DNA of 9,600 nt from Candidatus Omnitrophota bacterium. GTDB lineage: Bacteria > Omnitrophota > Gorgyraeia > Gygaellales > Profunditerraquicolaceae. This document shows positions 1 to 6,500 of this stretch, piece by piece. The notes below the pieces were generated by a model, which made no database searches, had not been told where the DNA came from, and worked only from the letters and a program-made list of their open reading frames with translations. Every line of letters begins with the position of its first letter. Position 1 is the stretch's first letter. Both the position numbers and the translations under genes were made by a program. Location: NCBI GenBank assembly GCA_023229385.1, contig JALNZI010000046.1, positions 1 through 9,600 on the forward strand. Direction: 5' to 3'.

Positions 1-29
1 ACTCTCTGATACCTCATCAAATAGAATGA
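1..29 (+). CDS. C-terminal end of an upstream gene (partial)
   Basis: An open frame entering from the left edge (codons in phase from base 3) reads SLIPHQIE and stops at TGA 27-29. That stop overlaps the ATG of the next gene as ATGA. The same ATGA coupling joins the next seven genes, so this is plausibly the last residues of another member of the chain. Only nine codons are visible, so nothing can be said about its function and the call rests on context alone. Confidence 0.35.
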
Positions 30-220
30 AACCTGCTGATACTTATAATAAAATCACCAAAGAAAAGAAAGAAGGTTTTATACATTGGTTAGGAAATACT
101 AAAGTGAAAAGTCAAATAGAATTAGATTTTAAATTTAGTTTCTATTTTATAATGATTTTACTTTGTTTTTTAAGTATTATTTGGCTTACAATTAAAGGAG
201 TTCAAATTATAATAAAATGA
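26..220 (+). CDS. Small single-span membrane protein with NKITKE start motif
   Basis: A 64-residue protein of unknown function. It has a short polar, lysine-rich N-terminal half (MKPADTYNKITKE...) and one hydrophobic segment at about residues 36-57, followed by a Lys-ending tail, so it is probably a single-pass membrane protein. The start ATG overlaps the stop of the upstream frame (ATGA) and its stop overlaps the next start in the same way. No Shine-Dalgarno is obvious, so translation probably depends on coupling. The segment coding NKITKE is a copy of the repeat that opens the next three genes (19 of 20 bases identical to the copy at 487-506, same reading frame). The PAD-T-Y motif at residues 3-7 reappears as PADSY near the C-terminus of the gene at 479. 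Family not recognised. Confidence 0.7.
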   Translation: MKPADTYNKITKEKKEGFIHWLGNTKVKSQIELDFKFSFYFIMILLCFLSIIWLTIKGVQIIIK

Positions 221-345
221 CAACTAATAAAATCCCCCAAGAAATTGAAGAGTTTTGTAGAGATATGGGTATAACTTTTATTGCAGGTATGATTGGGTTT
301 ACTTTTTGGGCATTTATTCTAACTATAACTGGAGTTTTGAAATGA
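217..345 (+). CDS. Small single-span membrane protein, NKIPQE family start
   Basis: A 42-residue protein. It opens with MTTNKIPQEIE, followed by a short polar linker (EFCRDMG) and a hydrophobic C-terminal helix of about 22 residues (about 19-40) ending in LK. This suggests a tiny tail-anchored membrane protein. ATG 217 overlaps the previous stop (ATGA 217-220) and its TGA overlaps the next start (ATGA 342-345). An AAGGAG lies at 195-200 but is 16 bases from the start, which is long, so coupling to the preceding gene is more likely. The gene is short, but the precise coupling on both sides and the repeated N-terminal peptide argue that it is real. Function unknown. Confidence 0.65.
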   Translation: MTTNKIPQEIEEFCRDMGITFIAGMIGFTFWAFILTITGVLK

Positions 346-482
346 CAAATAATAAAATCCCCCAAGAAATAGCAAGATGCTTTTATTGTAAGAAACCAAA
401 TTATAAAAGTATGTGGAGAAAAATAGTTAATGGTAAATCTTACATTTGTCATGAAGATTGTTGGTTAAGAGGTAAAAAATGA
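342..482 (+). CDS. Small zinc-binding-type protein, NKIPQE family start
   Basis: A 46-residue basic protein. After the shared MTNNKIPQEIA opening it carries C13-x2-C16 and C36-x3-C40 (with H37 between), separated by 19 residues, a spacing that fits a compact zinc ribbon or treble-clef fold. The chain between is basic and aromatic (K17, K18, W25, R26, K27), compatible with nucleic-acid or protein binding. A GGAG at 331-334 sits 7 bases before the ATG, and both ends are ATGA-coupled. The zinc ligands are read directly from the sequence; zinc binding and any host-interaction role are inference. Small zinc-binding proteins of this size are common among accessory genes of viruses. Confidence 0.7.
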   Translation: MTNNKIPQEIARCFYCKKPNYKSMWRKIVNGKSYICHEDCWLRGKK

Positions 483-859
483 CAACTAATAAAATCCCCA
501 AAGAAATTGAGAATAAGAGTTGTATATGTTATAAAAGAGGTTTCCAAGCAGGACAAAAACAAAAGAATAAATGGATTGCTTTGGGCAGAACTCAAACACT
601 TGAAAAGATTAAGGAGATAATTAGAGGTAAAAGATGGACACCAACAGAAAAGAATGAACATAAAAATAAATATTTTATTGCACATAATAAAGCAATAGAT
701 AAAATTCTTAAGGAAATTGATAATCAGCAGTGTAAAAATAATCGTCTCTCTGGATTGTTAGAGCAATCAGGCGAATGTGTAAATCATCTACCTGCTGATA
801 GCTATGTTCAAAGAAATAAAAACATCTCCAAGTTGGAAGATGATGAGGTAAAGAAATGA
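479..859 (+). CDS. Helical accessory protein, NKIPKE family start
   Basis: A 126-residue hydrophilic protein opening with MTTNKIPKEIE, then C15-x-C17 and a basic helical stretch (residues 18-80) typical of small phage-like accessory proteins. The final 40 residues contain C85 and C100 and a PADSY motif (105-109). That motif resembles the PADTY at residues 3-7 of the gene at 26. The bases coding about residues 80-108 (721-800) are visibly GC-richer (30 of 80) than the surroundings, which hints at a mosaic origin. The start follows GAGGT (469-473) with 5-base spacing and overlaps the previous stop. There is no membrane segment and no recognised domain. Confidence 0.75.
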   Translation: MTTNKIPKEIENKSCICYKRGFQAGQKQKNKWIALGRTQTLEKIKEIIRGKRWTPTEKNEHKNKYFIAHNKAIDKILKEIDNQQCKNNRLSGLLEQSGECVNHLPADSYVQRNKNISKLEDDEVKK

Positions 860-1014
860 AAGTCTATTTATTACAAAGTTTAGTAGATAATTGTGCTTAT
901 GTTACTGAAAGAGTATGTTTAACAGAGAGAGCAGTAGAAAGAGAATTAAAGAAGTTTCAAATGAGAAATCCAGAGAAAACTACAAAAATTGAAGTAGAGA
1001 AGGTTATAGAATGA
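856..1014 (+). CDS. Small hypothetical protein
   Basis: A 52-residue soluble protein. A short beta-prone start (MKVYLLQSLVDNCAYVTERV, C13 and C21) is followed by a charged helix (TERAVERELKKFQMR) and a beta-prone end. This is the size and shape of small virus-encoded accessory proteins, but I do not recognise a family. The start is well supported by GAGGT at 845-849, 6 bases before the ATG, and by ATGA overlaps at both ends (856-859 and 1011-1014). Confidence 0.65.
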   Translation: MKVYLLQSLVDNCAYVTERVCLTERAVERELKKFQMRNPEKTTKIEVEKVIE

Positions 1015-1088
1015 GTGGTGGAGCATTAACTAAAGAAGCAAAAGAAATGTTTTTAAAATGTAAAATAAAAAATGGGGGAAATGAATGA
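1011..1088 (+). CDS. Micro-protein of 25 residues
   Basis: MSGGALTKEAKEMF and onward: 25 residues with one cysteine and a lysine-rich end. The evidence that it is a gene is positional. It has ATGA overlaps with both neighbours, an AAGGT at 1000-1004 six bases before the start, and it fills exactly the space between two coupled genes. It may act as a micro-protein or merely carry ribosomes on to the next gene. No function can be assigned. Confidence 0.5.
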   Translation: MSGGALTKEAKEMFLKCKIKNGGNE

Positions 1089-1258
1089 GAAAACTAAGTT
1101 ATAAACAATTATGTAATGATTTAGATTTAGCCTTATTTTTATTTATATTTTATCATAAAGATGTAAAATTAACAGAAATTGATATAATGGATTTTAGAAG
1201 CTTTGTTTATGAACAAGCGAGAAAAGAACAAACCTCAAAAAACGGAGATGAAGAATGA
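1085..1258 (+). CDS. Small hypothetical protein
   Basis: A 57-residue protein, mostly helical. It has a hydrophobic patch at about residues 15-23 (LALFLFIFY) that is too short for a confident membrane span, then an acidic/basic C-terminal helix (FVYEQARKEQ). The start follows GGGGG at 1074-1078 with 6-base spacing and overlaps the previous stop. The TGA overlaps the next gene (ATGA 1255-1258). Family not recognised. Confidence 0.65.
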   Translation: MRKLSYKQLCNDLDLALFLFIFYHKDVKLTEIDIMDFRSFVYEQARKEQTSKNGDEE

Positions 1259-1788
1259 ATAAACAATTAATTATTTTATTAAGTATATTTTTACTTAGTT
1301 TTACTTCTGCTATTTATGTAGGAGAAAGTCAAGTTTATCCAAATACTTTAAATTCAGATAATTTACTTTATACAATAATAGATAATACTTCTTACTTAGT
1401 TTATCCAATAATTGAAGTTAATTTAACAAATATTAAAATAACAATTCCAGATAATTCTAATCCAAATAGTTATAAAATAGTTTTAATAAATAATGAATCA
1501 GAAACTCAGACAATAGTAGTCAGTTCAAAAGGACATTCAAAGACTAAAATAGTTAATCAAACAATAGAAAAAATAATTGAAGTTCCAAGTTATATAGAAA
1601 ATAAAACAATAGAAATAGTTAATCAAACAATAACTAAAACAGAATTTAAAGAAATAAGAAAACCTACTAAATGGACTTGGATAATTGGTTTAATTAGTAT
1701 TTTATTAATTATTTTAATTTTAATTTACTTTATGAAAAGACAAGAAAAGAGATGGATTAAAGAAGAAAAGGAGAATAAAGATGGATAA
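1255..1788 (+). CDS. Type I membrane surface protein rich in N-glycosylation sequons
   Basis: A 177-residue protein. Residues 4-19 form a signal peptide (LIILLSIFLLSFTSA), residues 20-138 an ectodomain, 140-160 a transmembrane helix and 161-177 a charged, basic cytoplasmic tail (KRQEKRW). The ectodomain is beta-prone and has N-X-S/T sequons at N43, N56, N80, N101, N116 and N123. A short internal repeat, KIVNQTIEKI (98-107) and EIVNQTITKT (120-129), forms a stalk-like juxtamembrane region. It is preceded by GGAGAT (1244-1249) 5 bases before the ATG and is coupled to the previous gene. Its stop overlaps the next start by 8 bases. It is probably displayed on the cell or virion surface. Stalked spike or receptor-binding roles are possible but not shown. 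Confidence 0.8.
   Translation: MNKQLIILLSIFLLSFTSAIYVGESQVYPNTLNSDNLLYTIIDNTSYLVYPIIEVNLTNIKITIPDNSNPNSYKIVLINNESETQTIVVSSKGHSKTKIVNQTIEKIIEVPSYIENKTIEIVNQTITKTEFKEIRKPTKWTWIIGLISILLIILILIYFMKRQEKRWIKEEKENKDG
1546..1641 (+). repeat. Internal coding repeat (IVNQTI) in stalk region
   Basis: Two copies of a ten-residue unit containing IVNQTI, 22 residues apart, in the juxtamembrane part of the surface protein. The bases are also nearly identical over ATAGTTAATCAAACAATA in both copies. This fits a recent local duplication that lengthened a glycosylatable stalk. Confidence 0.75.
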
Positions 1789-1987
1789 GAAGTTTGATTT
1801 TCAAGATTTGTTATTGTTATTTATATTTCCTTTTGTAATAGCATTATTAACTAAATTACTAAATACTTGGTCGTTCGTTATTGTTTATGGAGTTTTTGGA
1901 TTAATATTTGGAATTGGAATAACAATTAATAAATTAAATAAAAATACTCATAGAGAAAAGAATTATAGAGCTATAAGGAGGTTATAA
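1781..1987 (+). CDS. Small two-TM membrane protein
   Basis: A 68-residue protein with two hydrophobic segments, about residues 8-27 and 29-49, and a basic C-terminus (HREKNYRAIRRL). This predicts a hairpin with both ends in the cytoplasm. AAAGGAG at 1767-1773 precedes the ATG by 7 bases, and the start overlaps the previous stop. It lies between two exported proteins and only 2 bases before the next gene, so it may help export or assemble them or form part of the same surface structure. It is too small to place in a family. Confidence 0.75.
   Translation: MDKKFDFQDLLLLFIFPFVIALLTKLLNTWSFVIVYGVFGLIFGIGITINKLNKNTHREKNYRAIRRL
1975..1982 (+). promoter_or_regulatory. Very strong Shine-Dalgarno site
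   Basis: AAGGAGGT lies 7 bases upstream of the ATG at 1990. It is the longest match to the anti-Shine-Dalgarno in the window and embedded in the end of the preceding gene. It predicts that the secreted four-cysteine protein is made in larger amounts than its operon neighbours. Confidence 0.8.
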
Positions 1988-1989
1988 AA

Positions 1990-2502
1990 ATGGAAAATAA
2001 AAAGAAATTTTATAAGAATAAGTGGTTTATGTTTGCAATTTTGCCTTTACTATTAGTTAGTTCTGTTTTAGCTGGAACTTATTTGGTTCATAGTATTAAT
2101 TTAACAGTTGATTCTAAAGAAGCATTTGTTGTTCAATATTCAATCTTAGGAGATGCTGGAAATTATAATGGAGAATTATGCTCAGAAGTTTCAGAAGAAA
2201 GCTGGTTAACATTAGAAAATGGAGCAACATTTGACAAAGATGGTTTTTACCCAATGGAAAGTAGAAAAGTATGTGTAAGAATACAAAACTTAGGAGAAGC
2301 AAGTATTCCTTATGTAATTAAGTCAACAACTACTGGAAGTGAAAGTTGTTTAGTTGCTTTTCCAGATGTAGTAAAAACAGGATTCGCAGATTATGGATTT
2401 ACAATAGATGGACAATTAGTTACTATTCCAGCAGATGCTCCAGTTGTAAACGATTGTAATGTTAATATTGCAGTAAGTAGAGGAACATTACCAAGTGAAT
2501 AA
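1990..2502 (+). CDS. Secreted four-cysteine beta-rich protein, candidate structural protein
   Basis: A 170-residue protein. A basic N-terminus (MENKKKFYKNK) leads into a hydrophobic segment at 12-28 ending VLA|GT, a plausible signal peptidase site. The remainder is a beta-rich ectodomain with C64, C95, C120 and C156, enough for two disulfides, and a sequon at N37. There is no C-terminal anchor, so it may be secreted or held by an uncleaved N-terminal helix. It is the last gene of its operon, directly before an intergenic gap with a possible terminator, and has the strongest Shine-Dalgarno in the window. High expression plus export suggests an abundant surface or virion protein. That role is inference. 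Camelysin/TasA-like secreted filament proteins have a similar start, but the match is too weak to name. Confidence 0.78.
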   Translation: MENKKKFYKNKWFMFAILPLLLVSSVLAGTYLVHSINLTVDSKEAFVVQYSILGDAGNYNGELCSEVSEESWLTLENGATFDKDGFYPMESRKVCVRIQNLGEASIPYVIKSTTTGSESCLVAFPDVVKTGFADYGFTIDGQLVTIPADAPVVNDCNVNIAVSRGTLPSE

Positions 2503-2518
2503 ATAAACTGAAAATAAA

Positions 2519-2531
2519 TTAATTTAAATTT
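2519..2531 (+). promoter_or_regulatory. Possible TATA box upstream of the three-hairpin region
   Basis: An AT-only stretch around TTTAAATTT sits just before hairpin 1. At archaeal spacing of about 25 bases it would start RNA near 2550. That would give the membrane-protein gene at 2637 a leader of about 85 bases containing hairpins 2 and 3, or alternatively drive a small RNA. The core is weaker than the TTTAAATAA elements elsewhere in the window. Confidence 0.35.
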
Positions 2532-2553
2532 ACTCCTTTAATTTTTTAGGAGT
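2532..2553 (+). terminator. Hairpin 1 after the surface-protein operon
   Basis: ACTCCT (2532-2537) can pair with AGGAGT (2548-2553), six perfect pairs closing a T-rich ten-base loop. The T-run (2542-2547) 40 bases after the stop codon fits termination of the upstream operon, because archaeal termination often depends on T-tracts. The T-tract is in the loop rather than after the stem, so it is not a classical intrinsic terminator. Confidence 0.4.
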
Positions 2554-2617
2554 TTCAAATTCCTTTTCGGGATAACAAAGGGCAGTTGGGAGTAACCAAA
2601 ATCAATCACTCCCAGCT
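2532..2617 (+). ncRNA. Candidate structured RNA / leader with three hairpins
   Basis: Three stems follow each other. The first is 2532-2537 with 2548-2553. The second is CCTTT 2562-2566 with AAAGG 2577-2581. The third is a ten-pair stem 2584-2593 with 2608-2617 (one G-U) and a 14-base loop. Bases 2561-2617 contain 26 G or C of 57, far above the surroundings. In AT-rich genomes such islands often mark structured RNA. The ACTCC and GGAGT arms of stems 1 and 3 are complementary to each other as well, so a different fold is possible, as in attenuators. It does not match any RNA family that I recognise. It could be a leader of the gene at 2637, a free small RNA, or a DNA site recognised by a protein. 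Confidence 0.45.
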
Positions 2618-2636
2618 TTATAATAAAAAAAACAAA

Positions 2637-3041
2637 ATGGAAAAACAAAGAGAAAAAATAATAAAAGAATATAGAAAAAAGTTATTAACTTTTTTAATAT
2701 TTAATATATATTTAGCAATTTCAGTTTTATTTTTTGTAATACTTATAAAAGATAATAGGCTTAATTTAGATTTTTATGAATTATTATTATGTGTAATAGT
2801 ATTTTTAGTTTTACTTTTTAAAGTATTAAGTAAATCAGTTAGTAATGATATGTTATTAACTATATCTGGATTATGTGTATGGGCATATTTTTTATCATAT
2901 AATGAAACTTTATTTATGTTTGCTGAATTATTTTTAACTATTTCAGTTATATATGAAATAATTATAAGATTTTGGATAGGAGTAGAGATAGAGCCAAGAT
3001 TTAAGGAACTTAGTTGGTATATAAGTAAAAATAAAAAATGA
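2637..3041 (+). CDS. Four-TM membrane protein of unknown function
   Basis: The start is chosen at ATG 2637 (MEKQREKIIKEYRKKLL), giving 134 residues. A TTG further upstream at 2586 would put the start inside a base-paired stem. A charged N-terminal helix precedes hydrophobic segments at about 17-38, 46-64, 72-88 and 91-113. A short soluble tail with E119, R121 and K123 ends in KNKK. There is no Shine-Dalgarno, since the upstream bases are A-rich. Its stop overlaps the start of a winged-helix regulator (ATGA 3038-3041). This pairing is common for membrane sensors with a cognate regulator, and for small regulator/membrane-protein modules in mobile elements. Which applies cannot be decided from the sequence. 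Confidence 0.75.
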   Translation: MEKQREKIIKEYRKKLLTFLIFNIYLAISVLFFVILIKDNRLNLDFYELLLCVIVFLVLLFKVLSKSVSNDMLLTISGLCVWAYFLSYNETLFMFAELFLTISVIYEIIIRFWIGVEIEPRFKELSWYISKNKK

Positions 3042-3256
3042 ACATGGGACAACAAGAGGTAATACAATATTTAATTAAGCAGAAAAGACCAGTAGAAATA
3101 AAAGAAATGTCAGAAAATCTAAATATAACACGTTCAAATATTTCTCATTCTTGTAATAAATTAAAAAAGGAAAAAGCAATAATTATTAAACCAACTAAAA
3201 TAGGATGTTTTATAAAATATATGATATATATAAATCCAAGATATTTAAGGAGATAA
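3038..3256 (+). CDS. Small winged-helix DNA-binding regulator
   Basis: A 72-residue protein with a MarR/ArsR-like winged helix-turn-helix. Helix 1 spans about 5-15, helix 2 about 20-28 (EIKEMSENL), the turn is NIT, the recognition helix about 31-45 (RSNISHSCNKLKKEK), and a beta-wing follows at 46-66 (AIIIKP...IKYMIYI). It is close to the minimum length for this fold, with no extra ligand or dimerisation domain. Archaeal viruses and plasmids often carry such stand-alone winged-helix repressors. Its start overlaps the stop of the four-TM gene. A second in-frame ATG at 3044 is also possible. It sits immediately before the promoter at 3254-3280, which is a natural candidate target. Confidence 0.8.
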   Translation: MNMGQQEVIQYLIKQKRPVEIKEMSENLNITRSNISHSCNKLKKEKAIIIKPTKIGCFIKYMIYINPRYLRR

Positions 3257-3280
3257 AAATTTTTAAAAAAGTTTAAATAA
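3254..3280 (+). promoter_or_regulatory. Promoter module, copy 1
   Basis: The module begins at the stop codon of the regulator gene and holds an A/T5/A-run block followed by TTTAAATAA at 3272-3280, an archaeal TATA-like element. Nearly the same stretch occurs at 9009-9035, also starting at a stop codon. It would drive the operon from 3311. The Shine-Dalgarno at 3294-3300 is only 15-20 bases after the TATA core. RNA initiation may therefore be set by the upstream TTTTTAAAA at 3260-3267 rather than by TTTAAATAA, if the Shine-Dalgarno is to be included. Confidence 0.6.
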
Positions 3281-3293
3281 TCAAAATAAATCA

Positions 3294-3300
3294 TAGGAGG
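3294..3300 (+). promoter_or_regulatory. Strong Shine-Dalgarno site
   Basis: TAGGAGG lies 10 bases before ATG 3311. It fixes that start and shows that the transcript carries a leader, in contrast to the gene behind the second promoter copy. Confidence 0.75.
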
Positions 3301-3310
3301 ATTAAAGAAA

Positions 3311-3556
3311 ATGAAAGATAATCAAAGAAATTGGAAAATTGCATCATTGATTTTAATAATGTTCTCTATTGGACTTGTAGTATTAGATGTTATTGGAGAT
3401 TCAAAAGTTAATCTTAATGGTTTTGAAATATCAAATAATAACATAAATAATATAGAAAAGACAATGGAAGATAATGGAATTGAAAGTGCAGTATTAGTAA
3501 ATATGGAAACTGGAAAAAAAGTAATTATATCTAAATTAGATAAAGGAGATAATTAA
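3311..3556 (+). CDS. One-TM protein preceding the large HD protein
   Basis: An 81-residue protein: a polar N-terminus (MKDNQRNWK), a transmembrane helix or uncleaved signal anchor at about 8-28, then about 50 residues of soluble, Asn-rich domain with a beta-alpha character (IEKTMEDNGIESAVLVNMETGKKVIISKL). It is the first gene after the promoter, with a strong Shine-Dalgarno. The next gene starts 1 base after its stop, so the two are almost certainly made together and may interact. Family not recognised. Confidence 0.72.
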   Translation: MKDNQRNWKIASLILIMFSIGLVVLDVIGDSKVNLNGFEISNNNINNIEKTMEDNGIESAVLVNMETGKKVIISKLDKGDN

Positions 3557-3557
3557 A

Positions 3558-6500
3558 TTGGGAAAAAATCCATTAGAACCAAATAAACAACAAAGTACAT
3601 ATAATCCTTTAACACCAAAAGATACTAAAAGTTCTTCTTCTGGAACTGGAGATAAAAGTACAAGTGGAATATTTGAAGGAAGTGGAAAAAAATCTCACGG
3701 AGTATCTGGTTCTTATGTAGACCCATTAACAAAAATGGGATATGAGATAAGCGAAACAGGAGTTAAAACAGCAGTAATTCCAACAACGCAACCAACATCC
3801 ACACAAGCTCAAAATAAATTACAACATAGAGTAAAGATAGTAACTCCTTCTCAAAAACAAAGTCAAGATACATTATCAAATGTTACTTTAACTAAAACTG
3901 GTTCTGTAAAAGTAGGAAATGTAACTTACACAGGAAATGCTTATATAAAACAATTAGGAATGACAGCAAATAAATATAAACAAGAAATGAGAAAGAAATT
4001 ACTTGAACAAGGAGCTAATAAGAAACAACTAAGACCTGGAACTTATTCTGTTAAAACACAAACAGGTATTGAAACATTAGAATCTGGAGATAAAGTAATT
4101 TATAATAGATTTGGAGAACCAGTTGCAGTTCAATCAAAATTCTTTGGTAAAACAATGAGTTTAGATAATTATAATAATTTAGTTGATAAATATAATATAT
4201 CAATAGAAAAAAAACAAAAATTAGGAGAACCTTATTTTAAAGGAGGAAAGTCAGTAATTCCAGTAGAAGTTAAAAAACAAGGATTTATTGAGAGTGCAGC
4301 AAATGTAGGATTAAAACCTGCAACTTGGATAGGTAATGAAGTAACTAGAAAACTTGAAAATGTTTTAAAAACAATTACTAAAAATGAAATTAAATTTGGA
4401 AGAACTAAAAGTGAAGAATTAGTTAATACAAAAATAGGAAAGATTTTAGGTATTTCAACAGTAGTAGTTTCTTTAGCATTACCTGGAATGTCTTTATCAA
4501 CTAAAGCAGCTTTAATATTAAATACAAAAAATATTAATAATCTAGTAAGTGAATCAACAACTAATAAAACTAAATTAGCTTCTTTTAAAGAATTAGCATT
4601 TACTTTAGGAATTGGAGCATTAGGAGGAGCAGCATTTGGAATGGGAGCAAGAGTTTCAGAGGATGCTATAACAGCAACAGGAGCTAAAGTTTTAGCAAGA
4701 GTTTTATCTAGTGGAGGTTCAAAAGCATCAATTATATCTAAAAATATAGCTGGATTATCATTAAAAGGATTAGGAAAAGGAACTAAATTTACTATAGAAA
4801 CATATTTTAAAAAAGGAATGTACGAACAAGGAATAAATGTAATACAATCATTAAAAGAAAAGAATTTATATGAAGCTTCTAAAAGTGCAGCAGATTTTAC
4901 TGGAATGATGATTGGTTATCCAATAGGAGCTAAAGTTGGAAAAAAAGGATTTGAAGTTGTAACAAAGAAATATTTTCCATCAAGAGTAGAGCAAGTAGGT
5001 TCAGAAAAAAGAATGCCTTCAGCAATTCAAGCAGATATTTTATTAAGCAAAGGAAATATTTATGCTTATAGAAGAGGAGCAGTACAAACTGGTGGAACTT
5101 ATGAACCAAGATTAGATAAATACTTATCTGGAAAAATAACAGAACCAACAGCTGGAACTTTCTTTAGATTTGCAGAAACTAAGGGAGTTAAAGGTGGAGA
5201 AATATTACCAGATTTATCTATGCCTGGATTTGTTCAACCACCAAGTTATAGAGAAATGTTTTTGAATAATTTTAAGAATATTAAAGTAAATACATTTAAA
5301 AGATTAGTAGATGCTTTTGTTAAAACACCAGTAATGACAGATGTTTTATCTGTTGGTAAATTTAAAACAAAAGAAATTCCAATAGAATTAAAAAATAAAG
5401 TAATTAAAGAATTTGCTACTACTGGAAAATTGTCAAAAGAAACACAAAAAGAAATGTTAAACTATAATACATTAATTTCAGATAAAGTTAGGGAATTATC
5501 TTTTGCAGAAGAACAAGAAGCAGTATTTAGAGATGCTTTAAAATTAAAAAATATAGAAGTAGGATTTACAAGAAATCCACAAGGAAATTTAATACCAGTA
5601 ATTTATGAGAAAGGAACTTTAATCCCAAGAGTAAGTAATTTATTAAGAAAAAGAATAATAACAGAACAAGATGCAAAGTTTATAGAAAGACAATATAATA
5701 TGTGGAAGAAATTTAAAGATGATTATATTTTACCTAAACAACATAGTGTAGCTCATTCAAAATCAGTAATGAACAATGTAGAAAAAATAATAAAAGTATA
5801 CCCAGAATTCAATAATTATTTAATTAGAAAGTATGGAAGTTTAGATAAAGCAGTAAAGGAAATTAAAAGAGGAGCAGAAATTCACGACTTAGGAAAGACA
5901 TCAGAAACTTCACAAGAATTTGGAACTCAACATGGAGTAAAAATATCAAATGTATATAAAGCTGGACTTTTACCAAAAGAATATAAAAATATTAAACCAG
6001 AAGTAATTCAAGCAATAAGAAATCACGAATCAATAGCAGGAACACCAAGAGGAATTTATTCTTTAAGATATAGAATATTTGATTTATTTGGAAGATATTC
6101 TATTGAAGATAAAATATTAGCAACAGCAGATAGATTAGATTTAATTAGATATGGAATGAAAATAGACCAAAATAGACTTCCACTTAATGATGTTTTAAAT
6201 AGATTAAATATAAGAAATATTGGAAAACAAATGGAAATAATAGAATCAAAGAAAGGAAGAAAATTAGAAGAATATAAGAAAACACCAAATGATTATTTAG
6301 TTAGAACTTATGGAAAACAAAAGTATAATGAACAAATTAAATATAAAGAAAAATATAATCCAAATGATTACTTAACAAATTATGGGTATAAAGAAAAATA
6401 TACACCAAGAGAATATAAAAAAATAACTTACACTACAAAAGAATATAATCCATCAAATTATTTAACTCCAAGTTATACTAGACCAAGAGGTTATGGGAAA

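Larger units (their letters stand above)
46..507 (+). repeat. Four-copy repeat at the starts of consecutive small genes
   Basis: Copies lie at 46-65, 225-245, 350-370 and 487-507. The core is TAATAAAATC followed by mCCmAAGAAA, always read in the same frame as NKI[P/T][Q/K]E. In the genes at 217, 342 and 479 the similarity begins at the ATG itself (MTTNKIPQEIE, MTNNKIPQEIA, MTTNKIPKEIE). It ends after about 30-35 bases, and the remaining coding sequences are unrelated. The bases just upstream of each ATG do not match, so the shared unit is coding sequence rather than a promoter or ribosome binding site. Confidence 0.85.

Noticed and set aside
98..210. AAGGAG at 195-200 as the site setting the start at 217
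   Set aside because: At 16 bases from the ATG the spacing is too long; coupling through the ATGA overlap explains the start better.
207..685. Reverse-strand open frames over the small-gene region
   Set aside because: They mirror the AT-rich + strand genes, have Leu/Phe/Ile-rich meaningless products and no ribosome binding sites or coupling. The same holds for reverse frames at 2114-2302, 2774-3067, 4930-5148, 6690-6995 and 7062-7277.
2548..2564. tRNA-like T-arm (AGGAG, 7-base loop TTTCAAA, TTCCT)
   Set aside because: The loop lacks a properly placed TTC-R-A pattern and no acceptor, D or anticodon arm can be found around it, so it is not a tRNA gene.
2586..2636. TTG at 2586 as an earlier start of the four-TM protein
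   Set aside because: It lies within the ten-pair stem of hairpin 3, has no Shine-Dalgarno, and the ATG at 2637 opens a normal charged N-terminus ahead of the first TM helix.
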